NCBI RefSeq assembly: GCF_000761215.1
Contig: NZ_CP009438.1
Span: 2,809,501-2,873,500 of the forward strand
DNA from: Streptomyces glaucescens
GTDB taxonomy: Bacteria; Actinomycetota; Actinomycetes; Streptomycetales; Streptomycetaceae
Direction of reading: 5' to 3'
Length of the DNA: 64,000 bases
A model generated the notes under the pieces. It did not search any database. It was not told where the DNA came from and saw only the letters and a program-made list of their open reading frames with translations. Below are positions 1-10,436 of the stretch, in pieces (within the stretch, counting starts at the first letter, position 1; every line of letters starts with the position of its first letter). The translations under genes and the position numbers were made by a program.

Positions 1-1
1 C

Positions 2-904
2 GCGCCCGTGCCGGGTCAGGCCGGCCCGCCGCACGGTTTCGGTGCGGACCCCTCCCGTCCCGTCCCGCCCCCGCCCGGCCCGCCGGGCGGTCCCGGCGGT
101 CATGGGGGCCCCGGCGGTCATGGCGGTCCCCACGGCCCCGGTGCGACCGGGGGAGCCCCGCAGGCGTTCCACCAGCCCGGTCCCGGTGGACCTGGCGGAC
201 CCAGTGGACCTGGTGGTCCCGGTGGGCCTGGTGGGCCTGGCGCTCCGGGTGGTCCGGGTGCGCCCGGCGGCCACTCCGCCCCGCCCGCCTTCCCGCAGGA
301 GACGGGCGGCCGCCCGGCCTCCGGCGGCCCCTCCTTCGGCGGCGGTGACGACGACTGGGTGATCTCCCCGCCGTCCGGCACCGGCCACCCCGGAGGACCC
401 GGCGGCCCGGGCGGCCACGGTCAGCCCGGCGGCTACGGCTATCCGCACCCCGGTGCGACCCAGGCCCCGCCGCCCGGCCCGGCCGCTCCGCGGGGCCCGG
501 TCACCTGGACGGCGACCATCGGCCCGGACCGCGAGTACTTCATGGCGATGATGCAGCGCTCCGGCCCGGAGGCCGCGGGGCTGAACCTGCCCGCGTACTC
601 GCCGGAACAGCAGCGCACCCTCACCGGCAACCAGGTCACCATCGGCCGCCGCCGCCACTCCACCGGCGACACCCCCGACATCGACCTGTCGGTCCCGCCG
701 GAGGACCCGGGCGTCTCGCACCAGCACGCCGTGCTGGTGCAGCAGCCGGACGGCAGCTGGGCGATCGTCGACCAGAACTCGACGAACGGCACCACGGTCA
801 ACGGCGGCGACGAGCCGATCCAGCCGTTCGTGCCGGTGCAGCTCCAGGACGGCGACCGGGTGCACGTCGGCGCCTGGACGACGATCACCATCCGCCGCGG
901 CTGA
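2..904 (+). CDS. FHA-domain protein, 5' end outside window
   Basis: The reading frame is open to the left edge, so the true start probably lies upstream. About the first 170 visible residues are low-complexity, rich in Gly, Pro and His (runs of GGPGGPGG type), and probably disordered. The last ~90 residues form a forkhead-associated domain, with the conserved GRRR, SHQHA and NSTNGT motifs in the right order. FHA domains bind phosphothreonine peptides, so a link to Ser/Thr kinase signalling is likely. The family assignment of the C-terminal domain is firm; the partner is unknown. No membrane segment is visible. Confidence 0.85.
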   Translation, partial: APVPGQAGPPHGFGADPSRPVPPPPGPPGGPGGHGGPGGHGGPHGPGATGGAPQAFHQPGPGGPGGPSGPGGPGGPGGPGAPGGPGAPGGHSAPPAFPQETGGRPASGGPSFGGGDDDWVISPPSGTGHPGGPGGPGGHGQPGGYGYPHPGATQAPPPGPAAPRGPVTWTATIGPDREYFMAMMQRSGPEAAGLNLPAYSPEQQRTLTGNQVTIGRRRHSTGDTPDIDLSVPPEDPGVSHQHAVLVQQPDGSWAIVDQNSTNGTTVNGGDEPIQPFVPVQLQDGDRVHVGAWTTITIRRG

Positions 905-924
905 CGGACGGCGGGCCGTACGGA

Positions 925-1926
925 TCAACCCGGCAGGGGCCAGGCGTACGGCCCCTCCGGGTCGTCCAGCCAGGCCCACTCGCCGTGACCGGTGACCGTG
1001 ATGCCGTAGCGCTCCCGGCCGGGCCGTCCCTCGCGCTCCCACAGCGCGTACGCCTCCTGCGGGTCGAGGCTGCCGCGGGTGAGGGCGAACAGGAAGCGGA
1101 ACAGGTCGTCCTCGCGCCCCCGCCGGGGCACCGCGCCCAGCCCCGCCTGGTCCCCCGGGCCTGGGCCCGCCTCGCTCCGGCTGCCGCCGCGCAGCGGCAC
1201 GAAGTAGGCCGCGGTATCGAGGAAACGGCCCTCGGCCTGCCCGGGCCCGGCGACCGTGAGCAGCACGAGGCCGGTGGCGAGCGGGGTCAGGATCCGGCCG
1301 CCGGGGCGGCACTGGGCGAGCCAGGCGGGCGGGATCGACGGCAGTGCGCAGGTGGCGATGATCCGGTCGAAGGGCGCGCGTCCCGGCACCCCGCGCGCGC
1401 CGTCCCCGGTGACGACGACCGGGTGGTACCCGGCGGCGTCCAGGTGCCGCCGCGCGGACTCGGTGATCTCCGGTTCCAGATCGACGGTGGTGACGAGATC
1501 GCCGTCGCCGAGCCGGTGCGTGAGCAGCGCCGCGTTGTAGCCGCTGCCGGTGCCGATCTCCAGGACCCGGTCGCCGTCCCGCACCTCGAGCGCGGCCAGC
1601 ATCAGGGCCATGAGGGAGGGCTGGCTGCTGGAGGAGAGCAGTTCCCCGTCGCGCAGCCGGGTGGCCAGCGGGGCGTCGGCGTACGCGCCCTTCACCCAGC
1701 GCTCCCGCGCCCGCGGATCGGGGTGCTCGCCCCAGCGGCGTTCGTAGCCGCCCAGGACGCCGACGTAGTAGTAGGGGACGAACACGTGCCGGGGAACGGC
1801 CGCGAACGCCTCCCGCCACACCGGATCCGCGTCCCAGGCGCCGCTCGCCTCGATCTCGCGCACCAGCGCGGCCCGCGCCGAGGCGGCGAGGTCTTCCAGG
1901 TCCTTGTCGAGAGCGTGGGCAGCCAT
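925..1926 (-). CDS. PCMT-type SAM-dependent methyltransferase
   Basis: The protein has 333 residues when started at the ATG giving MAAHALDKDLED. An in-frame codon further upstream would add 30 residues of poor quality. The SAM-binding motif VLEIGTGSGYNAALL sits near the middle and is typical of protein-L-isoaspartate O-methyltransferases. An acidic motif-II loop (TVDLE) follows. The C-terminus is ~100 residues longer than classical PCMT, as in many actinobacterial relatives of uncertain substrate. It is convergent with the FHA gene and divergent from the globin gene, sharing a ~130-bp promoter region. Methyl transfer is secure; isoaspartate repair is only likely. Confidence 0.8.
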   Translation of the reverse strand: MAAHALDKDLEDLAASARAALVREIEASGAWDADPVWREAFAAVPRHVFVPYYYVGVLGGYERRWGEHPDPRARERWVKGAYADAPLATRLRDGELLSSSSQPSLMALMLAALEVRDGDRVLEIGTGSGYNAALLTHRLGDGDLVTTVDLEPEITESARRHLDAAGYHPVVVTGDGARGVPGRAPFDRIIATCALPSIPPAWLAQCRPGGRILTPLATGLVLLTVAGPGQAEGRFLDTAAYFVPLRGGSRSEAGPGPGDQAGLGAVPRRGREDDLFRFLFALTRGSLDPQEAYALWEREGRPGRERYGITVTGHGEWAWLDDPEGPYAWPLPG

Positions 1927-2058
1927 GGGTCCACTGTGCTGCGCGTCACACCTCGTAGGCGAGCATCCCAGGTCGCGGGCCGTCGAGTTGCGGTGGGCCT
2001 GTGGTCTGCTTCGCACGGGGTCCTACGCCTGGAGTCCTCGGTCGCCCCGTCTGAGACC

Positions 2059-2472
2059 ATGGAGGGCGTGACAGAGATTCGGCGTGGCACGCTTCAGGAA
2101 GAGAGCTTCTACGAGCAGGTCGGCGGGGAGGAGACCTTCCGTCGGCTCGTCCACCGTTTCTACGAGGGAGTCGCCGAGGACCCGATCCTTCGGCCGATGT
2201 ACCCCGAGGAGGACCTGGGCCCCGCGGAGGAACGGCTGGCGCTGTTCCTGATCCAGTACTGGGGCGGTCCGACGACGTACAGCGAGAACCGCGGTCACCC
2301 GCGGCTGCGGATGCGCCACGCGCCCTTCACCGTCGACCGGGCGGCGCACGACGCCTGGCTGAAGCACATGCGGGTCGCCGTGGAGGAACTGGGCCTGTCC
2401 GAGGAGCACGAGCACACGCTGTGGAACTACCTGACGTACGCGGCGGCTTCGATGGTGAACACGGCCGGCTGA
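2059..2472 (+). CDS. Truncated haemoglobin, group II (trHbO)
   Basis: 137 residues, the usual length for a 2-on-2 globin. The FYEQVGGEETFRRLV opening, the RMRH segment carrying the proximal histidine, and the WLKHM segment with the conserved Trp of helix G are hallmarks of group II. The protein is cytoplasmic, binds heme, and in relatives handles O2, NO or peroxide. The start is uncertain: ATG at 2059 has no clear ribosome-binding site, while GTG at 2068 follows GGAGGG too closely. Both give the same core domain. It is divergent from the methyltransferase gene. Confidence 0.9.
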   Translation: MEGVTEIRRGTLQEESFYEQVGGEETFRRLVHRFYEGVAEDPILRPMYPEEDLGPAEERLALFLIQYWGGPTTYSENRGHPRLRMRHAPFTVDRAAHDAWLKHMRVAVEELGLSEEHEHTLWNYLTYAAASMVNTAG

Positions 2473-2578
2473 GCCGGCAGGAGGGCTGCCGAGCCGGTGA
2501 AGAGGAGCGGCTGAGCCGGCAGGAGCTACGGCCGGGGAACACCGGCCCGCCCTCGGCGCACTCCGGCGACGGGCCGCC

Positions 2579-3256
2579 CTAGCGCACGCTGAGGCCCAGG
2601 GCCCCGAGCCCGGACCGGCGTACGGCGATCGAGCCGTACGGCGTCCGCAGCCGCAGCCACGCCCCGGAGGAGAGCAGCGCCGGTTCCGCGGCCCCGGGCA
2701 CCGGCCGCAGGAAGCCCAGCGACTGGGCCGCGTGCACGGCCCGTACGGGCAGTGCGGTCCCGCCGACGGTCCGGGACCAGATCTCCCCTCCGATCCGGTC
2801 CAGCTCCGCGCGGGTACGCGCCTCGGGCGCCAGCTCCTGCGTGCGGGAACGGAACTCCGCGACCCCGGCGGCGACCATCGCGCGCAGCGCGTCCGGCGCC
2901 GGCAGTCCGGGCTCCGCCTGCCAGCCGCCGCGCGGCGGCAGCACTCCGGCCCACGGCGGCCCGGTCACCGCTCCGGGCACGGCGGCCGTGGCCGCGTTCT
3001 CGTCCACGGCCTCCAGCAGTTCACCCGCGGACACGGTGACGTCCAGGGTGACGTCGAGCCCGTTCTCGTACGGCTTGGCCAGCCGTACCGCGCGGATCGC
3101 CAGCACCTCGAACGACGGCGGCCGGCCGAAGACGGCGAGTGCCGTGCCGGCCGCCTGGAGGCGCACCGCGGCCCCACGGTCGTAGTGGAGCAGCCGGGAG
3201 AGGAAGGCCGCGAGATCGGCGGCCTCCCCCTCGTCGGCGAGGTGCAGCTCCGTCAT
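2579..3256 (-). CDS. Conserved hypothetical protein
   Basis: 225 residues, starting at the ATG that overlaps the thioesterase stop codon by four bases (ATGA), so the two are translationally coupled. The sequence is soluble, rich in Ala, Arg and Leu, with no signal peptide or membrane helix. I recognise no catalytic motif and assign no function. Its coupling to a hot-dog thioesterase and EttA suggests one operon read leftward from about 5.34 kb. Confidence 0.75.
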   Translation of the reverse strand: MTELHLADEGEAADLAAFLSRLLHYDRGAAVRLQAAGTALAVFGRPPSFEVLAIRAVRLAKPYENGLDVTLDVTVSAGELLEAVDENAATAAVPGAVTGPPWAGVLPPRGGWQAEPGLPAPDALRAMVAAGVAEFRSRTQELAPEARTRAELDRIGGEIWSRTVGGTALPVRAVHAAQSLGFLRPVPGAAEPALLSSGAWLRLRTPYGSIAVRRSGLGALGLSVR

Positions 3257-3669
3257 GCGGCGCCGGCCCCCTGCTCGGAGGCGTCGTCCATGTACTCCTT
3301 GAGGAACGCGCGTTCCTCTTCGGTGATCCGGCGCGGGCGCTGCCTCTCGAAGTCGAACGGCACGATCACCGTCGACGCCCGGACGTAGATCTGCTCGCCG
3401 TCCTTCACCTCGTAGGTGAGGGTGAAGGACGCCGCGCGGATCTCGGTGACCCACAGCTCGATGTCCACGGGCGCGTGCCGGTGGACGAGCTGCCGCTTGT
3501 AGTCGATCTCATGGCGCGCCACCACGGACCCCTGCTTGAAGTCCTTGTCCGGGCGGAACAGGAAGTCGATACGGGCCTCCTCCAGGTAGCGGAGGAACAC
3601 CACGTTGTTGACGTGGCCGTACGCGTCCATGTCCGCCCAGCGCAGCGGGCAGCGGTAGAGATGCCGCAA
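3253..3669 (-). CDS. Acyl-CoA thioesterase, YbgC/FadM hot-dog family
   Basis: 138 residues, the normal size of a single hot-dog domain. The N-terminal RWADMDAYGHVNN segment is the characteristic 4HBT/YbgC motif: Asp and His near the catalytic site followed by the conserved Asn pair. Relatives hydrolyse acyl-CoA or 4-hydroxybenzoyl-CoA thioesters in the cytoplasm. The gene begins 6 nt after the ettA stop and overlaps the next gene by ATGA, so it sits in the middle of a three-gene transcription unit. The substrate is not predictable. Confidence 0.88.
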   Translation of the reverse strand: MRHLYRCPLRWADMDAYGHVNNVVFLRYLEEARIDFLFRPDKDFKQGSVVARHEIDYKRQLVHRHAPVDIELWVTEIRAASFTLTYEVKDGEQIYVRASTVIVPFDFERQRPRRITEEERAFLKEYMDDASEQGAGAA

Positions 3670-3675
3670 GACCGA

Positions 3676-5340
<1,665 letters not shown>

Positions 5341-5458
5341 GAGGAACCGTCCGGCAGCTTGAATCTGGCAGTGGGCAGATACACCCCATCTTGCCGTACC
5401 GCCACCCCTGGGCGGAAACGCGTTCAGGGGCGGCGGCACGCTCGGTGTCAGCGGGTGA

Positions 5459-5472
5459 GCGTGACGTCACGC
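5459..5472. repeat. Perfect 14-bp palindrome containing TGACGTCA
   Basis: GCGTGACGTCACGC is a perfect inverted repeat in the 174-bp gap between the ettA start and the 3' end of the downstream surface-protein gene. It lies more than 110 bp upstream of the ettA start. It could be a regulator-binding site or the base of a small hairpin ending the surface-protein transcript. There is no T tract. Function unknown. Confidence 0.4.
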
Positions 5473-5514
5473 ACTGTTGAGGTGTCAAGGAGCAGCACGC
5501 ACGCGGGCGCGCGT

Positions 5515-6930
5515 TCAGTCCTGGGTCTTCTTCTTCCGGACCAGCACCAGTGCCGCGCCGCCGATCAGCACCAGGCCGATGGCCGCGCCGCCGATCACCG
5601 GGGTGGCGTCGGAGCTGCCGGTCGCGGCGAGGTTCACGTCCTCGGCGGGCGCCGGGACCGTGACGGGGCTGGGCTCGCCGGCGGACTGGACGGAGGTCCC
5701 GGCCGCGTCGCTCTCGGCGGCCTGGGTGCGGCAGTCGAGGACGCCGGTGAAGCGCTGCTCGCGGCCGCCGGGCCCGGTGATCGTGAAGTCGTAGGCCTGG
5801 TCCTCCTGGAGCGGGACGGTGACCGTACGGGTCTCGCCCGCCGCGACGGTGTGCCGGGCGCCCATCAGCTCGAAGGTGAACGGCGCGTCGCCCGCGTTGA
5901 CGGCGGTGATGTCGACGCCGCCCGCGGCGCAGTTCTCGGCCGCGGACAGCGCCGGTATGGCGCCGGTCTCCGCCCAGGTCGCGCTCGCCGTCGCGGAGAC
6001 GGTGGACTCGCTGGAGCCGGCCAGGATCTGGGTCTGGCTGCGGCTGTCGGAGGCGAAGGCCCGGCCGACGGGAACGGTGGTGGAGGCCTGGACGGTCAGC
6101 TCCGTGGAGCCGTCGGCCGCGTCGGCGGGCACGTCGAGGAACAGCCGGCTGCCGTTCCGCGCGGTGGTGACCTCCTTGCCGTCCTCGCCCACCACCCGCA
6201 CACCGCTGGTCGCGGCGGCGGCCGGCGGGGTGACGGTGACGCTGTCCGCGTTGGTGCGCACGGTGACCGGGCCGAGCTTGTCGCCGGGGTGGCCGGAGAG
6301 CGCGGGCGGGTCGAGGGTCAGCGACGCCTTGGGCTCGGCCGTGGGACGGGCGCTGTCCTCCAGGTAGTCCGCCAGCTTCTCGGCCTGCGGGTCGACGGCC
6401 TCGACGTCCACGCCGTCCGAGTAGCGCCAGATGGCCACCTGGGTGCCGGCCGCCGCGTCCTGCTCGGTCAGACCGCCGCGCACACCGGCCTGCCGGGCGA
6501 GCGCCGCGAGGTCGTTGACCTGCGGGTAGGAGTTCTGCAGGATCCAGCGGATCCGGCCGGCGTCCTTGTTGGCGCCCAGCGAGGTGCCGCTCCAGGGGGT
6601 CTCGCGGTACTTGGCGTCCCGCTGCGTGGGGTTGTGGATGTCCACGCAGTAGGTCTGCAGGGTGCCGCCGCCGTCGACGGACATCTCGAACAGGCCCGCC
6701 GACAGCTCCAGGTCCCCGGTGTCGGTGTGCACCACGGCGTCGCCGTACGTCTTCAGGCCGCCGATGGTGGCGGTGGCTCCGCCCTGGGCCCGCCCGGCCG
6801 CGTCGTCGGCCGCGGCCGGCCCGGCGGCGGCCGTCAGCGCGGCCACGGCGAGCCCGGAGACCAGCGTCACAGCGGCGGTTCCGGCCGCCCGTCGCCCGCA
6901 CACGGACCGTGCGGAGAACGAAGAAAACAC
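5515..6930 (-). CDS. Cys-Gln thioester-domain surface protein with LAxTG sorting signal
   Basis: 471 residues from a GTG preceded by AAGGGGAATTCT. A signal peptide (~residues 1-40) ends near AAADDAA. The N-terminal domain has Cys in TYCVDIHN (about residue 95) and the TQVAIW motif (about 163). These are the partners of an intramolecular Cys-Gln thioester, which in other Gram-positives lets surface adhesins attach covalently to targets. A repeat-poor Ig-like region follows, then LAATG near residue 433, a hydrophobic helix and a RKKK tail. That is the sorting signal preferred by streptomycete class E sortases. The protein is probably linked to peptidoglycan and exposed on hyphae. It is a single gene with its own leader. 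Confidence 0.88.
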   Translation of the reverse strand: MFSSFSARSVCGRRAAGTAAVTLVSGLAVAALTAAAGPAAADDAAGRAQGGATATIGGLKTYGDAVVHTDTGDLELSAGLFEMSVDGGGTLQTYCVDIHNPTQRDAKYRETPWSGTSLGANKDAGRIRWILQNSYPQVNDLAALARQAGVRGGLTEQDAAAGTQVAIWRYSDGVDVEAVDPQAEKLADYLEDSARPTAEPKASLTLDPPALSGHPGDKLGPVTVRTNADSVTVTPPAAAATSGVRVVGEDGKEVTTARNGSRLFLDVPADAADGSTELTVQASTTVPVGRAFASDSRSQTQILAGSSESTVSATASATWAETGAIPALSAAENCAAGGVDITAVNAGDAPFTFELMGARHTVAAGETRTVTVPLQEDQAYDFTITGPGGREQRFTGVLDCRTQAAESDAAGTSVQSAGEPSPVTVPAPAEDVNLAATGSSDATPVIGGAAIGLVLIGGAALVLVRKKKTQD

Positions 6931-7191
6931 AGAATTCCCCTTCGAGCAGGACCGGTTGACGTGGGGGCGCGGTCCCGCCAGCAGAGTCGTCAAGCCCCTG
7001 GAGCCATGTCAGGCATCCTAGGGACGCGTGCGCAGCGCCTTTCCCGGTGATCGCTTCGGAGCGCTGATCCGACTCGTAATCGTTATCGCCGGGACGGGCC
7101 TGAACTGCGCTTATCGACAAATCCACCGGTCTTTTCGGAGTGCATTCACCGATAAGCGCCCACTTCGGTCACGTCGGTGCCATACCTGACA

Positions 7192-7677
7192 TCACGTCAC
7201 CAGTACGGGCCCGGCGTGCTGTTGGTCCTGAGCGGTCCCCGGCCGGTCCGAACCGTCCGCCGGGGTCTCCCAGTCCGGCTCGGGGCGCGGTGGACCGACC
7301 GGTGCCGCCGCGCCGTCGGCCCGGCCCGTGCGCCGGAAGGCCGCCGTACCGCGCGACAGGTCATGGCCGATGGCCACGGCGTCGATGTCCGCCCAGGTCC
7401 GGCTCTGTCCTTCGCGCACGTCCGTGCGCACCTTCAGCCTGCCCTGCACCACGACCGGGTCACCCACGTTCACCGACGCGGTCACGTTGGCGGCGAGCTG
7501 CCGGTTGGCCCACACCGTGAAGAAGTTGGTGTGGCCGTCCGTCCAGGTGTTCTTCTCCCGGTCCAGGTAGCGTGCCGTCACGGCCAGCCGGAACCGTGCC
7601 GACGGGCCTGTGGGCGTCTCCCGGTGGACCGGCTGGGTCGCCACGTTGCCGACCGCGCAGACCATGGTCTCGTTCAT
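7192..7677 (-). CDS. ssbB: Single-stranded DNA-binding protein SsbB
   Basis: 161 residues. The OB-fold spans about residues 1-110, with MNETMVCAVGNVATQPV at the start and the VVVQGRLKVRT and WADIDAVAIGHDLSRG strands. The C-terminal tail lacks the acidic DDDIPF tip of the essential Ssb, which marks this as the second paralogue. In S. coelicolor the paralogue SsbB is needed for normal chromosome segregation during sporulation. The start is supported by GAGGGAGGGATGACGAT before ATG. The gene stands alone. Confidence 0.85.
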   Translation of the reverse strand: MNETMVCAVGNVATQPVHRETPTGPSARFRLAVTARYLDREKNTWTDGHTNFFTVWANRQLAANVTASVNVGDPVVVQGRLKVRTDVREGQSRTWADIDAVAIGHDLSRGTAAFRRTGRADGAAAPVGPPRPEPDWETPADGSDRPGTAQDQQHAGPVLVT

Positions 7678-8066
7678 ATCGTCATCCCTCCCTCGTACGG
7701 GCCCTCCCGTACGGCAGTGCCTGGCCCGGCGACCGAGTCCGTCGCGATCGCCGCGCACCCAGACTGCCCCCTGCCGCACCGGGCCCGCTGAGCGCTGTGG
7801 ACCACCGCCGAGCTGTGGAAAACCCCGCCACCCACACGGGTGACGGGGTCATCCGGACACCCTCCCGGGCACCCCCGCGCCCGGGCACCGCTCGTCCGCG
7901 GGCGACAACCTCCCGCGCCCCCGGCCCTCGCCCCGGCCGCCCTCCTCCGCCCCGGCCCGGGGCTCCCCCTCCCGGCCCCACCCGGCCACCCAGCCGGTCC
8001 CGCCCGGCCACCTCTCCGCCGCCCCTCCCCGAACATGTCCCCCCCCCCCCGACCGGAGCTCCCCGG
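7678..8066. other. 389-bp gap: ssbB leader and GTPase 3' flank
   Basis: No gene is supported here. It holds the ssbB promoter region on the left and the 3' flank of the GTPase operon on the right. Two DnaA-box-like nonamers lie near each other (TGTGGACCA at 7796 and TGTGGAAAA at 7814; the complement of the second is TTTTCCACA). A run of twelve C residues occupies 8039-8050. No hairpin-plus-T-tract terminator is obvious. Confidence 0.5.
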
Positions 8067-10433
8067 CTACCTCCCGCCGACCCCGGCCCCCGTTCCCGCC
8101 CCGATGACACGCCCGTACTGCTCCCGCACCTCCCGGTAGCGCAGCAGCTCCGCGGCCACCGGGTCCAGCACCCGGGCCCGCCCGCACCCGGCGGCCGCCT
8201 CGCGCAGTCTGCGTTCCGCCTCCATGCCGTACCGCCGGGCCGGCCCCCGCGCCGCCATCCGGCAGCTCCATTCCACGAGCGGCCCGCCGACGATCCCGGA
8301 CACCATCAGCAGCACCGGCACCCCGAGGTTCGGCGCCATGACCCCCGCGATCTGCCCCGCCAGCCACAGCCCGCCGATGACCTGAAGGATCGTCATGGAC
8401 GCCTGCGCCAGCACGGCCACCGGCCACCAGCCGGGCCGCGGCGGCCGCCCCGGCGGAAGCCCGGTCCGCACCGCCAGCTCGTCCAGTGCCTCGGGCAGCC
8501 CCTGCGCACCGCGCACGGCCGCCTCCCGCACCGCCTGCGCCCAGGGCGCGGGCAGGCCGGCCGCCGCCCGGTCGGCCACCGTCCGCACCGCCTGCTCGAC
8601 CCGCTGCCGCGCGGTCGCCTCCTCGTCGGCCTGCGTGCGCACCGGCAGCCGGCCGGTGGTCGGTTCGCACCGGTCCTGGTACCAGCGCCACAGCCGCAGC
8701 CAGGGCGTGCCGCACGCGCGGTTGGCGTTGCGCAGCCACGCCCGCTCGGCCGCCTCCCCGGCCGCCGTGGCACCCACCGCGTCGGCGAGCCGCGCGGAGA
8801 ACTCGTCCCGGGCCGCCTCGCTGAGCCCGGTACGCCGCCCGGTGGCGTAGAGCGGCCGCAGCCGCCAGGCGGCGGCGTCCAGATCGGCGGTGATCCGCCG
8901 GACCGGCGCGCCCCGCTCGGCGACGAACTGCCCGAGCGCCTCACGCAGGTCTCCGAGCCCGTCTCCGGTGAGCGCGGACAGCGCCAGCACGCTCGCGCCG
9001 GGCTCGCCGTACTCCCCGAGCGCGATGCCGTCTTCGTCGAGCAGCCGCCGCAGATCGTCGAGGACCTGCTCGGCGGCCTCCCCGGGCAGCCGGTCGATCT
9101 GGTTCAGCACGACGAACATGATCTCGGCGTGCCCGGCCATGGGCCGCAGATAGCGCTCGTGCAGCACCGCGTCGGCGTACTTCTCCGGATCGACGACCCA
9201 CACCACCGCGTCGACCAGGGCCAGTACCCGTTCCGCCTGCTCACGGTGGTGCACGGCCGCGGAGTCGAGGTCGGGCAGGTCGACCAGGACCAGCCCGCGC
9301 AGCAGCCCGTCCGCGTCCGCGTGCTGCGCGGGACGCCGCCGCAGCCGCGGCGGGATGCCGAGCCGGTCGATGAGGGGCGCCGCGCCGTCGCTCCAGCTGC
9401 ACGCGATGGGCGCGGCGGTGGTGGGGCGGCGCACGCCGGTCTCCGAGAGGGTGACCCCGGCGAGCGCGTTGAACAGCTGCGACTTGCCGCTGCCCGTCGC
9501 GCCCGCGATGGCGACGACGGTGTGCTGACCGGAGAGCCGGCGCCGCGCCGTCGCCTCGTCGAGGACCCGGCCCGCCTCGGAGAGCGCGCGGCTGTCCAGC
9601 CGGGCCCGGGAGAGCCCCACCAACTCCCGCAGCGCGTCCAGCCGCGACCGCAGCGGCCCGTCGTACACGGGTGGAGTCACCGGCTGCGGCCCGCCGAGCC
9701 GGGTCTCGCGGGGCTTGACGGCGGCGGCCTGCCCGTCCCCCGCGGCCCCTTCGGCGACTCGCCGCGCGATCAGCCCGTCGTCCCACGCGGGTCCGGCCTC
9801 GGGGCGGTCCGCGGGGTCCGTGCGGCCGGCGCCGTCGGTGCGGCCGACGCCGTCCGGGTGGTCTGTGCGGTCGCTGTGGTCCGTATGGTCGCTGCGGTCC
9901 GTGCGGTCGCTGTGATCCGCACGGTCCGTACGTTCCGCGTGATCCGTACGGTCCTTGCCGTCGTCGCCGCCCTTCACGCGCGCGTCCCTCTCCACGTCAC
10001 CCTCCGCGTCGCGTTCGGGGGCAGCTTGGTTCCCGGGGGCCGAAGCGTACGCACCGGTCGCAGTGTCCTCAGCCCTCCCGGTGGTCACAGAAGCCCCGCC
10101 GGACCCACTGGAGGCGTCGGACCCGCTGGACCGGCCGGACTCACCGGGCTCGGTGGAGGACTCCGGGGACCCGGAGAGGTCGTGGGACTCGGAAGCCTCC
10201 GCCGGCTCGAGCTCAGGCCCGCGTTTTGCCTCGGGACCGGAGTCCTCCCGACCGTCGTCACCGCCGTACTCGGCACGGTCGCCGTACTCGGCGCGGTCGC
10301 CGTACTCGGCGCGGTCGCTGCGTTCCATGTGATCGGTGCGGTCGACGTGATCCGTGCGGTGGTCCGTCTGATCCGTGCGGTGGTCCATGTGATCCGTGCG
10401 GTCCATGTGGTCGTGGTCAGTGACAGCGGTCAC
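8067..10433 (-). CDS. YfjP/dynamin-like GTPase with His/Asp-rich head
   Basis: 788 residues. Residues ~1-210 are strongly repetitive and rich in Asp, His, Arg and Thr (units such as RTDHMDH, GDRAEYGDRAEYG and SDRTDRSDHTD) and probably disordered. A GTPase domain follows: P-loop GATGSGKS, DLPDLDS as G3 and NQID as G4. Two hydrophobic segments lie near residues ~650-700 (WWPVAVLAQASMTILQVIGG and following), so the protein is membrane-associated. The GTG start comes three bases after the stop of the upstream GTPase gene, with AAGGAGAGG before it, giving tight coupling. The pair resembles actinobacterial dynamin-like partners (compare DynA/DynB in sporulation septation), but identity with those is not established. 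Confidence 0.82.
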   Translation of the reverse strand: MTAVTDHDHMDRTDHMDHRTDQTDHRTDHVDRTDHMERSDRAEYGDRAEYGDRAEYGGDDGREDSGPEAKRGPELEPAEASESHDLSGSPESSTEPGESGRSSGSDASSGSGGASVTTGRAEDTATGAYASAPGNQAAPERDAEGDVERDARVKGGDDGKDRTDHAERTDRADHSDRTDRSDHTDHSDRTDHPDGVGRTDGAGRTDPADRPEAGPAWDDGLIARRVAEGAAGDGQAAAVKPRETRLGGPQPVTPPVYDGPLRSRLDALRELVGLSRARLDSRALSEAGRVLDEATARRRLSGQHTVVAIAGATGSGKSQLFNALAGVTLSETGVRRPTTAAPIACSWSDGAAPLIDRLGIPPRLRRRPAQHADADGLLRGLVLVDLPDLDSAAVHHREQAERVLALVDAVVWVVDPEKYADAVLHERYLRPMAGHAEIMFVVLNQIDRLPGEAAEQVLDDLRRLLDEDGIALGEYGEPGASVLALSALTGDGLGDLREALGQFVAERGAPVRRITADLDAAAWRLRPLYATGRRTGLSEAARDEFSARLADAVGATAAGEAAERAWLRNANRACGTPWLRLWRWYQDRCEPTTGRLPVRTQADEEATARQRVEQAVRTVADRAAAGLPAPWAQAVREAAVRGAQGLPEALDELAVRTGLPPGRPPRPGWWPVAVLAQASMTILQVIGGLWLAGQIAGVMAPNLGVPVLLMVSGIVGGPLVEWSCRMAARGPARRYGMEAERRLREAAAGCGRARVLDPVAAELLRYREVREQYGRVIGAGTGAGVGGR

Positions 10434-10436
10434 CGC

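Noticed and set aside
8039..8050. Twelve-C homopolymer as a phase-variation tract
   Set aside because: It lies downstream of the GTPase stop codon and outside any gene or promoter spacer I can define, so switching would have no obvious target.
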